Shown piece by piece: positions 1-9,295 of a stretch of 64,000 bases of DNA. The notes under the pieces are model-generated. The model saw only the letters and a program-made list of their open reading frames with translations. It ran no database searches and was not told the origin of the DNA. Origin of the DNA: Ruminococcaceae bacterium AB4001 (lineage in GTDB: Bacteria; Bacillota; Clostridia; Saccharofermentanales; Saccharofermentanaceae); the NCBI GenBank assembly GCA_000621765.1, contig JHXJ01000003.1, positions 62,001 through 126,000 of the forward strand. Direction: 5' to 3'. The position numbers and the translations under genes were made by a program. Position 1 is the stretch's first letter. Every line of letters begins with the position of its first letter.

Positions 1-1868
1 TCAGGAGATACACGGGCATATACGCTTGTCTTCTCAACTACCTCGAGAAGGTCTTCATCAGACATCTTATCGAGTTCTTCTCCGGAATATGCATCCATGT
101 GATTGGGGTCACGCATCTCGAGATTGTCGGAGATAGCAACTGCAGAATCCTTAAAGTCACCCGTGATCATAACGGCGCGGATACCTGCTTCCTTACATAC
201 GGCGATAGCATCCTTAGCCTCTGTTCTGGCAGGATCGATCATACCGATGAGACCGACGAAGATCATGTTCTCCTCATCAGCGAAAGTAGCCTTGCTTCCG
301 TCACCGTGTTCCTTGTATGCGAAAGCGAGAACACGGATAGCCTTGATAGCATAGTTATGGTTTGTCTCCCTGATCTCAGCGAGCTTTTCGGGAGTCATCT
401 TCTCAACACCTGTTGATGTGAGTATGGATGAGCAGCGTGAGATAACGATATCGGGAGCACCCTTTGTATAGCTGATCCACTTGTTGTCTTCGATGCCCGA
501 ATGATATGTGGTCATCATCTTACGGTCTGAATCGAAGGGCAGTTCCGTCTCTCTCGGATATTTGTGGCTTGTCTCTTCGCGGAGCATGCCAGCCTTCATG
601 CCGAGAGTCGTAAGGGAACCTTCGGTAGGATCTCCGATGCAGGAATAATCGCTGTCACCGTGATGAACGATGGAAGCATCGTTACAGAGTACGGCAGCGC
701 GGATGAGTGTCTGGAGAACGCCTTCGATCTTTGCAGGCTTTCCTGACTCATCTGTGATCTTGCCTTCAGGAGCGTATCCGCCGCCTCCGACATCGTACTT
801 CTTCTCACCGTCATAAAGGACCTTAACGGTCATCTGGTTCTGCGTAAGCGTACCTGTCTTATCGGAGCAGATGACATCGACGCATCCCAATGTCTCGACT
901 GCAAGAAGTCTCTTTACGATGGCGTTGCTCTCTGCCATCTTCGTCATACCGATCGAAAGAACGATGGTAACGACTGCGGCAAGACCTTCAGGAATAGCAG
1001 CTACAGCCAGCGATACCGCTGTCATGAGTGCATCCTCCCAAGGGAGCTTCTGTACAAAGATATCTACGAGAAGGACTACAACGCAGACGATGATGCAGAC
1101 TACTGCAAGGATCTTTCCGAGCTTGTTAAGGCTCTTCTGCAAAGGAGTCTGTTCGTCTTCGATATTTGTGAGCCTGTCGGCGATCTTTCCGAGTTCCGTG
1201 TCTCTTGCGGTGGCAACGACAACGCCCTTAGCACGTCCGTATGTAACAGCCGTACCCATGTAGAGCATGTTCTTACGGTCGCCGAGGCCGCAGTCCTCGG
1301 GAAGGATGAGATCCGCATTCTTTTCGACTGCTACGGATTCACCGGTAAGGGATGCCTCTTCAGCCTTAAGCGAACTTGACTCGATGAGTCTCATGTCTGC
1401 AGAGATGCTGTCTCCTGCATCGATCGCAATGACGTCACCCGGAACGATATTCTCGGAATCCGTCATTATGAGCTTTCCGTCGCGGATGACCTTTGTCTTG
1501 GGCGAGCTCATCTTCTTGAGAGCTGCCAGAGCCTGGTCTGCCTTACCTTCCTGGTAAACACCGAGGGCCGCATTAAGGATTACGATCGCAAGAATAACGA
1601 TTACATCGATCCACTCTTCAAATCCGCCGCCGCTCTTAAATGCCATGTAAGCGGAAAGCGCAGCTGCCGCGATAAGGATGATTACCATCGCGTCAGCAAA
1701 CTGCTGAAGGAATCTCTTCCAGAGCGGGACCTTCTTCTCCTCACCCAATGAGTTGGGACCGCTCTTGGCAAGTCTCAGTGATGCTTCGCTTGAAGAAAGA
1801 CCTTTGACAAGGTCTGTATCTAACTCTTTTGCTACCTGCTCAGCCGAAGCTGAAAATGGCTTATTCAT
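1..1868 (-). CDS. P2-type cation (calcium)-transporting ATPase, 3' end cut by window edge
   Basis: About 622 N-terminal residues of a membrane P-type ATPase are visible; the reading frame runs off the left edge at a VYARVSP motif that lies in the middle of the P domain of this family. In order I can see the N-terminal cation-ATPase segment, the first membrane pair, the actuator motif TGES, the M4 ion-site motif PEGL, the phosphorylation motif SDKTGTLT and the nucleotide-binding KGAPD motif. PEGL followed by the ETLG...CSDKTGTLT spacing is typical of P2A/P2B calcium pumps rather than copper or potassium pumps, so ATP-driven Ca2+ export is the likely role. The start is the ATG preceded by AGGAGGAT at about 1878-1885. 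No partner gene is evident. Confidence 0.93.
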   Translation of the reverse strand, partial: MNKPFSASAEQVAKELDTDLVKGLSSSEASLRLAKSGPNSLGEEKKVPLWKRFLQQFADAMVIILIAAAALSAYMAFKSGGGFEEWIDVIVILAIVILNAALGVYQEGKADQALAALKKMSSPKTKVIRDGKLIMTDSENIVPGDVIAIDAGDSISADMRLIESSSLKAEEASLTGESVAVEKNADLILPEDCGLGDRKNMLYMGTAVTYGRAKGVVVATARDTELGKIADRLTNIEDEQTPLQKSLNKLGKILAVVCIIVCVVVLLVDIFVQKLPWEDALMTAVSLAVAAIPEGLAAVVTIVLSIGMTKMAESNAIVKRLLAVETLGCVDVICSDKTGTLTQNQMTVKVLYDGEKKYDVGGGGYAPEGKITDESGKPAKIEGVLQTLIRAAVLCNDASIVHHGDSDYSCIGDPTEGSLTTLGMKAGMLREETSHKYPRETELPFDSDRKMMTTYHSGIEDNKWISYTKGAPDIVISRCSSILTSTGVEKMTPEKLAEIRETNHNYAIKAIRVLAFAYKEHGDGSKATFADEENMIFVGLIGMIDPARTEAKDAIAVCKEAGIRAVMITGDFKDSAVAISDNLEMRDPNHMDAYSGEELDKMSDEDLLEVVEKTSVYARVSP

Positions 1869-1892
1869 TTCCAATCTATCCTCCTGGAAAAT

Positions 1893-1917
1893 ACCGGGCT
1901 GGATATTAAGACCCGGT
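1893..1917 (-). other. Small inverted repeat in the leader of the P-type ATPase
   Basis: ACCGGG (1893-1898) and CCCGGT (1912-1917) can form a six-base-pair stem with a 13-base loop just upstream of the ATPase ribosome binding site. On the minus strand it is followed by ATTTTCC, so it could be a weak terminator of the upstream ABC exporter gene or a leader hairpin. Only the repeat itself is seen. Confidence 0.3.
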
Positions 1918-2028
1918 TACACGAGATAAAATTATACAATAAATTTTAGAAAAATAGATATAAGCCGTACTGACGAATGTACGAATCGGAGGCTCACAGG
2001 AACTCCCCCATAAGACATTTTCAATATT

Positions 2029-3936
2029 TTATTCGGTAGTCTCGTCCAGAGGCTCGTCGCCGGGCTGGACTCCCCAGATATACTTCTCCAGTTCTGACAC
2101 GTTCTCCTCTTCGAAGAGAGCCTTTGAGAACTGGGTCTCATACAGTTCACGGTATACTCCGTTCTGGGCAAGAAGCTCCTTATGACTTCCTCTTTCCGCT
2201 ATCGTTCCGTCCTTGACGACAAGGATCTCATCAGCTGCAAGAATGGTTGAAAGACGGTGCGCGATAAGGATGCTCGTCTTGCTCTTGATGATCGGATCGA
2301 TGGCATCCTGGATCTTCTTTTCGGAGATCGAATCAAGCGCCGAAGTGGCCTCGTCAAAGATGAAGATCGTCGGGTCTTTCAGGATTATCCTCGCGATCGA
2401 AATACGCTGCTTCTCACCGCCCGAGAGCTTCAATCCCCTGTTTCCGACTTCCGTATCCAGCCCCTTTTCCTGCTTCTCGATGAAGTCCCAGATGTTTGCC
2501 TTTTTCAAAGCTTCGGTCATCTCTTCTTCTGTCGCGTCAGGCTTTGCGTAGAGAAGGTTCTGCCTTATCGTTCCGTTGAACAGATATGTCTCCTGGGATA
2601 CCACGCCCACCTGATTTCTGAGGAACCCGAGATCGAGTTTTCTGACATCGATACCGTCAAAAGTAACGCTTCCTGAATCGACATCGTATAGCCTCGGAAT
2701 GAGATTTACGATGGTACTCTTGCCCGATCCGGAAGGACCGACGATCGCAATGCTTGACCCTGCCTTAAGGGTAAAGCTGATGTCCTTCAGTATCTTTTTT
2801 GATTCTTCATATGAGAATTCGACGTGCTCGAAAACAACGTCTCCGGTGACCTTTTCAGGGATCACAGCATCACTTGCATTCGCGATCTCAACAGGTATGT
2901 CAAAGTAATCGAAGATACGCTTGAAGAGTGCCATCGACCTTATCCATTCGACCTGGATATTGAGCAGGCTGTTGACCGGCATGTACATCCTTCCGAGGAG
3001 CGCAACCAATACGGAGATGTCACCGATCGTAATATCCGAATCGTATTTCATCATGAGGATACCGCCTGCAAGATAAAGGAGCATAGGACCTACGCTGGTG
3101 AACGTCGTGAGGACGACCCTGAACCATCTGCCCGCCATGCTCTCTTTTATGTTCAGACCGATCATTTTACGGTTTGCCTTCTCGTATCTCTCGTACTCGT
3201 AGTTCTCCTTGCCGAAGAGTTTTACGAGGAGCTGTCCGCTGACTGAAAGCGTTTCATTGAGTATCCCGTTGACCTCATCGTTCAGCTGCTGGGACTCATT
3301 GGTCAGGGTCCATCTTTTCTTACCGGCTTTCCTCGTAGGAAGCGTGAAAAGAGGCACGATGACAATGCCTACCAGTGCCATTATCCAGTTCTTCTGGAAC
3401 ATGGCGGCAGCGGCAATAATGAGCGTTATCGAGTTGGAAAGAATGCTGCTGAAAGTGTTCGTGATCACCGACTTAACGCCATCGATGTCACTAGTCATCC
3501 TGGTGATAATATCACCCTGGTTGTTTGTCGTGAAAAAGCGCTGGGACATCTTCTGCAGATGCTGGTACATCTGGTTGCGCATGTCGAACGTGATATGCTG
3601 CGCGATCCATGTGTTGATGTATGTCTCGGCAACTCCGATGAGGCTCGCCAGAAGTGTAACGCCAAGGGAAAGGGCGATGTAAAAAACCAGTGCCTTAAAG
3701 TCTCTTTTCATGAGACCGTCGTCTAAGATCTTTCCGGTGATCATCGACGGAAGGAGCGAGAAGAACGACGATACGATTATGCAGATAAGTACGAGGACGA
3801 GCTGTTTGGAATAAGGTCTGAGATACGAGAAAACGCGCTTCAGCAATTCAGGCGTGATTTTTGGCTGGTTTTTCTTCTCTTCTTCTGTAAGGAACTGCCC
3901 GCCCATCGGGCCGCCCATTCTTCCTCCGGGTGGCAT
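2029..3936 (-). CDS. ABC exporter, fused membrane and ATPase domains (multidrug/lipid type)
   Basis: A 635-residue half-transporter, expected to act as a homo- or heterodimer in the cytoplasmic membrane. Residues about 45-340 form the six-helix exporter membrane domain, and about 370-600 the ATPase domain. The ATPase has Walker A GPSGSGKST, the signature LSGGEKQR, Walker B IFIFDEAT and the switch histidine in IAHRLST, so it should be active. The N-terminus starts with a Gly/Met-rich stretch (MPPGGRMGGPMGG), often seen in clostridial YheH/LmrA-like exporters. The start follows a GAGGT ribosome binding site. No second half-transporter lies next to it, so a homodimer is the simpler guess. The substrate cannot be inferred. 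Confidence 0.92.
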   Translation of the reverse strand: MPPGGRMGGPMGGQFLTEEEKKNQPKITPELLKRVFSYLRPYSKQLVLVLICIIVSSFFSLLPSMITGKILDDGLMKRDFKALVFYIALSLGVTLLASLIGVAETYINTWIAQHITFDMRNQMYQHLQKMSQRFFTTNNQGDIITRMTSDIDGVKSVITNTFSSILSNSITLIIAAAAMFQKNWIMALVGIVIVPLFTLPTRKAGKKRWTLTNESQQLNDEVNGILNETLSVSGQLLVKLFGKENYEYERYEKANRKMIGLNIKESMAGRWFRVVLTTFTSVGPMLLYLAGGILMMKYDSDITIGDISVLVALLGRMYMPVNSLLNIQVEWIRSMALFKRIFDYFDIPVEIANASDAVIPEKVTGDVVFEHVEFSYEESKKILKDISFTLKAGSSIAIVGPSGSGKSTIVNLIPRLYDVDSGSVTFDGIDVRKLDLGFLRNQVGVVSQETYLFNGTIRQNLLYAKPDATEEEMTEALKKANIWDFIEKQEKGLDTEVGNRGLKLSGGEKQRISIARIILKDPTIFIFDEATSALDSISEKKIQDAIDPIIKSKTSILIAHRLSTILAADEILVVKDGTIAERGSHKELLAQNGVYRELYETQFSKALFEEENVSELEKYIWGVQPGDEPLDETTE

Positions 3937-4246
3937 AACGACCTCACTTCTTTAGAAATACATACGCGACTCCCGAAAGGAAGCCGCGCTGTGAGAAACA
4001 AAAACTTCTTTAGGATGGGCAGGATATCTCGAACTACCTGCCGTCTACCCCATACCTGGATTATATAAGATTTAGGCTTCAACCCGTCTGTGGCAAAATG
4101 CCCTTATCTTTTCGGCAAACCCAAGGCGAAAATATGCAAAAACAACAATTCGATTTTCAAAGCATTTCAGGCCCAAAAAGCCGTCAAATATGCGAGTTTA
4201 AAGCATCACAGAAGTTTGAAATGCCGTTGGAGTGATATTTGGCACA
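3937..4246 (-). other. Intergenic leader of the ABC exporter with two hairpins
   Basis: This 310-base gap holds no convincing gene. On the minus strand there is a TATATAAT -10-like element near 4061-4068 without a good -35. It is followed by a 6-bp stem (GGCAGG/CCTGCC, about 4018-4042) and then a 10-bp stem with a four-base loop at 3965-3974/3979-3988, about 30 bases before the exporter start. The second stem contains two G-U pairs when read as RNA of the minus strand. A regulatory leader is possible, but no known riboswitch pattern is recognised. The part nearest the PTS gene (about 4090-4246) shows nothing beyond a spurious short frame. Confidence 0.4.
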
Positions 4247-5359
4247 TCAGCCCGGAAGTTTCATGTATCCTTCCTTGATCCAGCCGAGCTTACGCATTAT
4301 CTCACTGAAAAGGAGCGAGAGGACAGCCGGAGTGAACAGGCATATGCAGAACATACCGAGCCATGCATAAGGAGTCAGTGTGCCTGATTCTGTCATTGCG
4401 GAGAAGCATCCGATAGGACCGACCAGACCGCATGTTCCCATTCCTGCAGCAACGCCGTTGCACTCAAGCTTGAAGATCATTGTAGCCATGGGGCCTGTAA
4501 TTGCGGAAGCAAGTGTTGCAGGGATCCAGATCTGCGGGTGGGTTACGATGTTAGGCATCTGGAGCATGGATGTTCCAAGACCCTGTGATACGATACCGCC
4601 CCACTTATTCTCTCTGTAAGATGCGACCGCGAAGCCTACCATCTGTGCACAGCATCCTGCAAGAGCAGCACCGCCGGCGATTCCTGCAATACCGATCGAA
4701 GCGCAGATAGCCGCTGAAGAGATCGGGAGCGTAAGGATGATGCCGACAACTACTGAAATAACGATACCCATCGCAAACGGATGGAGCTGTGTAGCGCTGT
4801 TGATAAATGAGCCGAGCCAGTTCATGGCGATTGCTATCGGAGGGCATGTGAGCCATGCGACACAGGAGCCGATTCCGAGTGTGACAAGAGGCGTTACGAG
4901 GATATCGACCTTTGTCTCCTTAGAGACCATCTTTCCGAATTCGACAGCAAAGATGACAGCAATAAATACTCCCAACGGACCTGCTGCATAAGGCTGTCCG
5001 GGATATGAGTTAGCGAAGTATCCGACTGCTGCGGCACATGCCGTAACGAGCATGGGTGCTTTCAGCGCGACTGCGATACCGACACCGATAGCAGCACCGG
5101 TAACTGCGGAAGCAAGTGATCCTGCTTTTCCGATAAGATGAGCTATCCTGATAAAGAACGGAACATCGATCATGCCCAGATACTTGGCAAGGGTTGAAAG
5201 GATCGTTCCTACAAGCAGCGAAGCAAACAGACCCTGGGCCATTCCGCTCATCGCGTCAACAAAATATGTCTTGGCAGATATGTTGATATCCTTGTCCTTC
5301 AGGAACTGTTTGAATGTTCTCTTCTTCTTGGCTTTGGCCTTGGATTTAGAGTTACCCAT
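4247..5359 (-). CDS. PTS EIIC-like sugar permease (PTS_EIIC_2 family)
   Basis: A 370-residue membrane protein. A Lys-rich cytoplasmic N-terminus is followed by about nine or ten hydrophobic segments with many Gly/Ala residues, and the sequence resembles the PTS_EIIC_2 family of stand-alone IIC proteins. The segments around LHPFAMG and GPIGCFSAM are characteristic. The start chosen is the ATG at 5359 (MGNSKSK), which has GAGGGGG ten bases upstream; a longer frame to 5422 would overlap the upstream gene and lacks such a site. No EIIA or EIIB gene is nearby, so whether it performs phosphorylating sugar uptake is unknown. It follows the corrinoid/iron-type ABC importer by 40 bases and may be cotranscribed. 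Confidence 0.8.
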   Translation of the reverse strand: MGNSKSKAKAKKKRTFKQFLKDKDINISAKTYFVDAMSGMAQGLFASLLVGTILSTLAKYLGMIDVPFFIRIAHLIGKAGSLASAVTGAAIGVGIAVALKAPMLVTACAAAVGYFANSYPGQPYAAGPLGVFIAVIFAVEFGKMVSKETKVDILVTPLVTLGIGSCVAWLTCPPIAIAMNWLGSFINSATQLHPFAMGIVISVVVGIILTLPISSAAICASIGIAGIAGGAALAGCCAQMVGFAVASYRENKWGGIVSQGLGTSMLQMPNIVTHPQIWIPATLASAITGPMATMIFKLECNGVAAGMGTCGLVGPIGCFSAMTESGTLTPYAWLGMFCICLFTPAVLSLLFSEIMRKLGWIKEGYMKLPG

Positions 5360-5399
5360 GGTCTGATTCCCCCTCATTTGATAAATCGCCAAGATACTA

Positions 5400-6164
5400 T
5401 CACAGCGACAAAGTGTTATCAATGTAAGAAACTACGTCAAAATCATAGACTTTGAGGAGATTTTCGCGCCTCATTCCGTCGATAATGTCACCATCGAAAA
5501 TGACCTTGCCGTCTTTGAGCATGACGGCTCTCGTGCAGCACCTTTTCGCCTGCTCCAGATCGTGGAACACCGCGACGAGTGTATTATCGATGTCCCCTGT
5601 CTTTCCGGAACACCATTTATTCAGTTTGTCACAGAGTTCTGCCCTGTATTTGATGTCTAAGTTATTACCCGGTTCATCGAGGAAAAGAAACGGAGTTCTC
5701 TGTGCAAAAGTCCTAGCCAGAAGGACTCTTTGCAGCTGGCCGCCGGACAGTTCATCCAGGTGTCTGTCACTCAGGCCGGATATGCCGCAATCTTCCATGC
5801 ACTTTGCCGCATACTCCATGTCAGCAGCCTTCGAACCGAAAATGCCGCTGCCCGATGAAGCATACGTTCCGAGCAGTACCGTCTCGGATACGGTATACGG
5901 GAAATACAGATCACTCGTCTGGGGCATCAGCGCTATGAGCCTGGCGACATCTTTACGCTTCATCGAAGAGACTTCCGTACCGTTTATAAGGACTTCACCT
6001 TCATGAGGGATTATGCCTGCAAGCACACGCAGGAGCGTAGTCTTACCTGAGCCGTTGCTTCCTCCGATAAACACTTTTTCGCCCGGTCTTATCACAAGAT
6101 CGATGCCCTTTAAGACATCATTCTTTCCATAGCCTGCCCTGAGATTTTTTACTGTTAATTCCAT
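5400..6164 (-). CDS. BtuD/FecE-type ABC importer ATPase
   Basis: A 254-residue ATPase subunit of a type II ABC importer. Visible motifs are Walker A GGSNGSGKTT, the Q-loop MPQTSD, the signature LSGGQLQR, Walker B FLFLDEP and the His switch VFHDLEQA. Its start overlaps the stop of the FecCD-type permease (TGATG), which indicates translational coupling and a single transporter complex with the permease and binding protein. The family imports vitamin B12, heme or ferric siderophores; the adjacent divergent metF-metH operon makes a corrinoid attractive, but that is inference. The length is normal for the family. Confidence 0.93.
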   Translation of the reverse strand: MELTVKNLRAGYGKNDVLKGIDLVIRPGEKVFIGGSNGSGKTTLLRVLAGIIPHEGEVLINGTEVSSMKRKDVARLIALMPQTSDLYFPYTVSETVLLGTYASSGSGIFGSKAADMEYAAKCMEDCGISGLSDRHLDELSGGQLQRVLLARTFAQRTPFLFLDEPGNNLDIKYRAELCDKLNKWCSGKTGDIDNTLVAVFHDLEQAKRCCTRAVMLKDGKVIFDGDIIDGMRRENLLKVYDFDVVSYIDNTLSL

Positions 6165-7219
6165 CAGCGTTTCCTCCTTGAAGCGAAGAAAACATACGCG
6201 AAGAAAGGCGCGCCCAAAAGTGCGGTTACCGCTCCGACGGGTATCTCCCTGGGCGACAGGAGAGTCCTTGAGATCAGGTCGCCAAGAGCCATGAATGCTC
6301 CGCCGTAGATGAAGGACATCGGCAGTACAAGCTTATGTGAAGGTCCGAAGATCTTTCTTACGACATGAGGGGCAGCGAGATCAATAAATCCGATTACGCC
6401 TGTAAAGGCAACTGAAACACCCGTAAGGAGCGCGCAGATCAGGATCGATATTATCTTTGTCTTTTTGGCATCGACACCCATAGCCTGCGCCTGCAGATCG
6501 CCGAAGCTCATGATGTCCAGTTTCCGTGACATGAGCATAAGTCCGGCAGATCCCAAAATGCATACAGGGAACAGTATCGCGCAGTGCTTCCATCCCCTAG
6601 CCGAGAACGAACCCATCATCCAAAGGATGAGCTGCTTGGAGTGATCGGAATTCAAAGTCGAGAGCAGGTTCATCATGCCGTTTACGAAAAGTGACAGGAC
6701 CATACCTATCAGAACCACGGTTGTGTTAGATACGTTCCTGTCGATCGCGGAAGCTATAAGAAGCGCGGCAACGACTGTTACAAGACCAAATACAAAACCT
6801 GCGAAAGGAAGCATGAAGCCGGCCAGCACGGGAACTGATATCTCGAGAATGAGGACGATGGCCGCACCCAGTGAGGCACCGGATGAAACGCCTAAGGTGT
6901 ATGAGGATGCGAGCGGATTCTGGAGCAGGGCCTGCATGCACGCACCGCTCACCGAGAGCGCGCCTCCGACCAGGAATGCCATGATCGCCCTGGGCATCCT
7001 TATGGTCCAGAAGATGGAATCCATCATTGGGTCTACGCTGCCGGGCGTACCCTGACCGGTTATGTGTCCGCCGATGATATAGAAGAGATCTTTAAGCGAG
7101 ATGTATACACTTCCCTGCCTGATCGCAAGAATGAGGATAAAAAGGCACAGGACTGCCGATATCGCTATCTTCAGTCCTGTGTTCTTTCTGATCATTATCT
7201 TTCCGGATATATCTGTCAT
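6164..7219 (-). CDS. BtuC/FecCD-type ABC importer permease
   Basis: A 351-residue, roughly ten-helix membrane subunit of a type II importer. Diagnostic family motifs are RMPRAIMAFLVGGALSVSG early, LLQNPLASSYTLGVSSGAS next, and the C-terminal GFIDLAAPHVVRKIFGPSHK segment that contacts the ATPase. The start ATG overlaps the binding-protein stop (ATGA) and the stop overlaps the ATPase start, so the three genes form a tightly coupled operon. The permease forms the path through the cytoplasmic membrane for a large metal chelate such as cobalamin or a siderophore. Confidence 0.93.
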   Translation of the reverse strand: MTDISGKIMIRKNTGLKIAISAVLCLFILILAIRQGSVYISLKDLFYIIGGHITGQGTPGSVDPMMDSIFWTIRMPRAIMAFLVGGALSVSGACMQALLQNPLASSYTLGVSSGASLGAAIVLILEISVPVLAGFMLPFAGFVFGLVTVVAALLIASAIDRNVSNTTVVLIGMVLSLFVNGMMNLLSTLNSDHSKQLILWMMGSFSARGWKHCAILFPVCILGSAGLMLMSRKLDIMSFGDLQAQAMGVDAKKTKIISILICALLTGVSVAFTGVIGFIDLAAPHVVRKIFGPSHKLVLPMSFIYGGAFMALGDLISRTLLSPREIPVGAVTALLGAPFFAYVFFASRRKR

Positions 7220-8277
7220 CCAACAATATCTTGGAAAATGTCGCCTGCAATATCTTCAAACGAACCTGTGAAACCTGTGTAGAACTTGGAATAAATGTAT
7301 TTAGCCCACTCGAGCGTAGCTTCCGAGATATGCTGGTTCGGACGGGAACAAAGATCCTCATCGACAGAATATACTTCGCCGTTCTTTACAGCAGAAACAT
7401 TTCCCCATCCATCAAGAGCCTTTACCTGATCGGCAGCGTCCGGCATCCAGTTGCAGTCCATGAGTATTACGTCAGGGTTAGCTGCAATTGCATCCTCAAC
7501 GGAAACCGCAAGCCAGCCTTCCTGATCTCCGAAAACATTCGTTGCTCCGATGACATCGAGCATCTCATTCATGTAAGTATTCTTACCGAAAGTGTAGATC
7601 GTAGGATACTCTGCGGAAGGAACGTTCATCATTACGAGAACGGTCTTCTTCTGATCTGCAGGAATGCTTGCAGAAACTTCCTGTATGCCTGACATGAAAG
7701 CTGTGAGAGCCTTGGAATATGCAAGTGCCTGAGGTCCCTTGCCTACGCATGCTCCGGTAAACTCGATGTCTTTGCATATACCGTCAATGGATGAAGGCGA
7801 AGGAATGTCTGCAACGCAGATTCCGCTGTTGATGAGTGACTGGAACGGAGAAGTGCCTCCGACTGAGCTCATACCTGAAGTGAATACAAGATCGGGAGAT
7901 AAAGCTGCGATTGCTTCATTGTCAGGATTCATCATGTCGAACTGGGCAACATCCGCAGAAAGCTTGTCAGCGTATGTAGCTGAGTTTGTATCGATTCCGA
8001 CGATCTTATCGCCTAATCCCAGGTCGATAAGGAGCTGCGTTGTGGACGGAGCCATAGAAACGATCTTGTTGACCTTTGCTGGAACATTGATGTCGTTTCC
8101 TGCACGGTCCTTTTTGGGGATCTCAAGGTTTGCCTGGTTATAGATATCCTGTCCTGCCGAAGCCAGGGACTCCAGATCAGACTGTCCGCTTACATTTGGA
8201 ACACTGATATTTGAACAGCCTGTTGCGATAGTAAGTGTTGCCGCAACAGCCAGTATGACCGAAATGATCTTTTTCAT
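7216..8277 (-). CDS. BtuF/FecB-type substrate-binding lipoprotein
   Basis: A 353-residue binding protein anchored outside the membrane. The start at 8277 (MKKIISVILA) has GGAGGTG ten bases upstream; a longer frame to 8307 lacks support. The signal peptide ends in a lipobox with Cys in ATGCSN. The mature protein has the helical-backbone binding fold: VNKIVSMAPSTTQLLIDLGLG begins the first lobe and the second lobe contains DVILMDCNW and the C-terminal ISEATLEWAKYIY. It delivers substrate to the permease and ATPase encoded just downstream. No cobalamin riboswitch precedes it. The ligand may be corrinoid, given the neighbouring B12-dependent methionine synthase genes. Confidence 0.9.
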   Translation of the reverse strand: MKKIISVILAVAATLTIATGCSNISVPNVSGQSDLESLASAGQDIYNQANLEIPKKDRAGNDINVPAKVNKIVSMAPSTTQLLIDLGLGDKIVGIDTNSATYADKLSADVAQFDMMNPDNEAIAALSPDLVFTSGMSSVGGTSPFQSLINSGICVADIPSPSSIDGICKDIEFTGACVGKGPQALAYSKALTAFMSGIQEVSASIPADQKKTVLVMMNVPSAEYPTIYTFGKNTYMNEMLDVIGATNVFGDQEGWLAVSVEDAIAANPDVILMDCNWMPDAADQVKALDGWGNVSAVKNGEVYSVDEDLCSRPNQHISEATLEWAKYIYSKFYTGFTGSFEDIAGDIFQDIVG

Positions 8278-8302
8278 AATTATTTGCACCTCCAAAAACA
8301 GC

Positions 8303-8320
8303 AACATATTGCTATATGTT
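8303..8320 (-). promoter_or_regulatory. Palindrome in the btuF-metF intergenic region
   Basis: AACATAT (8303-8309) and ATATGTT (8314-8320) form a perfect seven-base inverted repeat with a four-base spacer, about 15 bases upstream of the binding-protein ribosome binding site. It could be an operator or a small leader hairpin. The 154-base divergent region also has a TATAAT on the minus strand near 8348-8353, without a good -35. Confidence 0.35.
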
Positions 8321-8431
8321 TTTCGTCTGTTTCTTTATTGAAAAAAATTATAATCGATATCTTTCCTTTGAGGTATACTTTATAGCAACTGCCCTATATC
8401 AAAAATCTATGCTCAGACAGGATAAAATATT

Positions 8432-9295
8432 ATGAAGATTAACAAGATACTTGCCGACAAAAAGCCTTCGATCTCCTTTGAAGTCTTCCCTCCCAAACAG
8501 GAAACGGGTCTGGATGACGTCAAAGCTGCAGCAGGAGCGATCGCTGCATTAAAGCCTTCATTCATGTCGGTAACCTATGGTGCTGCCGGCTCCACTTCAA
8601 AACTCACGATCGAAGTCGCTTCCGATATTAAGAATCTCCACGGAGTTTCCGTCCTGCCGCATCTTACATGCGTTGCTTCTACAAAAGAGCATGTCTCCAA
8701 CATGCTCAGACAGATCCGCGAAAGCAACATAGATAACATAATGGCATTAAGGGGCGACATGCCCAAAGACGGCGTCATCTGCCGCGATTACCTCCACGCA
8801 TCAGATCTCATAAGGGATATCAGAGCTCAGGATCCCGATATCTGCATCGGCGGCGCATGCTATCCGGAGGGACATATCGAGTGTGCGCACAAGGCCGACG
8901 ATATCCACTTTCTCAAGGAAAAAGTTGAGGCTGGCTGTGATTTCCTCACGACGCAGATGTTTTTCGACAACAACATATTCTATAACTTCCTCTACAGGGT
9001 AAAGGACGTCGGAATCAATGTACCTGTTGTCCCCGGCATCATGCCGATCACGACCGCAAAGCAGCTTTCAAGATCCGTCCAGTTATCCGGAACGAGCGTT
9101 CCTGAGCGTTTCAAGGCAATCGTCGACCGCTTCGGAGACGATCCCGTATCGATGCGCCAGGCAGGAATAATTTATGCGAGCGAACAGATAATCGATCTCA
9201 TTGCGAACGGGATCACGCATATCCATGTTTATTCCATGAACAAGCCTGATGTCGCTTCCGACATTCTTGCAAATCTCAAGGGGATCATCGATTAA
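8432..9295 (+). CDS. metF: Methylenetetrahydrofolate reductase
   Basis: A 287-residue flavoprotein that reduces 5,10-methylene-THF to 5-methyl-THF, the methyl donor used by the methionine synthase encoded downstream. The early FEVFPPK motif, the RGDMP segment and the central CIGGACYPEGH loop are typical of the MetF TIM barrel, and the length is normal. It is the first gene of a three-gene operon; its stop overlaps the next start (TAATG). The upstream 150 bases are shared with the divergent importer. No SAM or cobalamin riboswitch is visible. Confidence 0.95.
   Translation: MKINKILADKKPSISFEVFPPKQETGLDDVKAAAGAIAALKPSFMSVTYGAAGSTSKLTIEVASDIKNLHGVSVLPHLTCVASTKEHVSNMLRQIRESNIDNIMALRGDMPKDGVICRDYLHASDLIRDIRAQDPDICIGGACYPEGHIECAHKADDIHFLKEKVEAGCDFLTTQMFFDNNIFYNFLYRVKDVGINVPVVPGIMPITTAKQLSRSVQLSGTSVPERFKAIVDRFGDDPVSMRQAGIIYASEQIIDLIANGITHIHVYSMNKPDVASDILANLKGIID

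Noticed and set aside
4090-4278. Open frame on the plus strand in the ABC exporter leader
   Set aside because: No ribosome binding site, unusual composition, and overlap with the end of the PTS gene; most likely spurious.
7216-8431. Cobalamin riboswitch before the importer or metF
   Set aside because: The space is only 154 bases and I see no B12-box sequence or cobalamin core.
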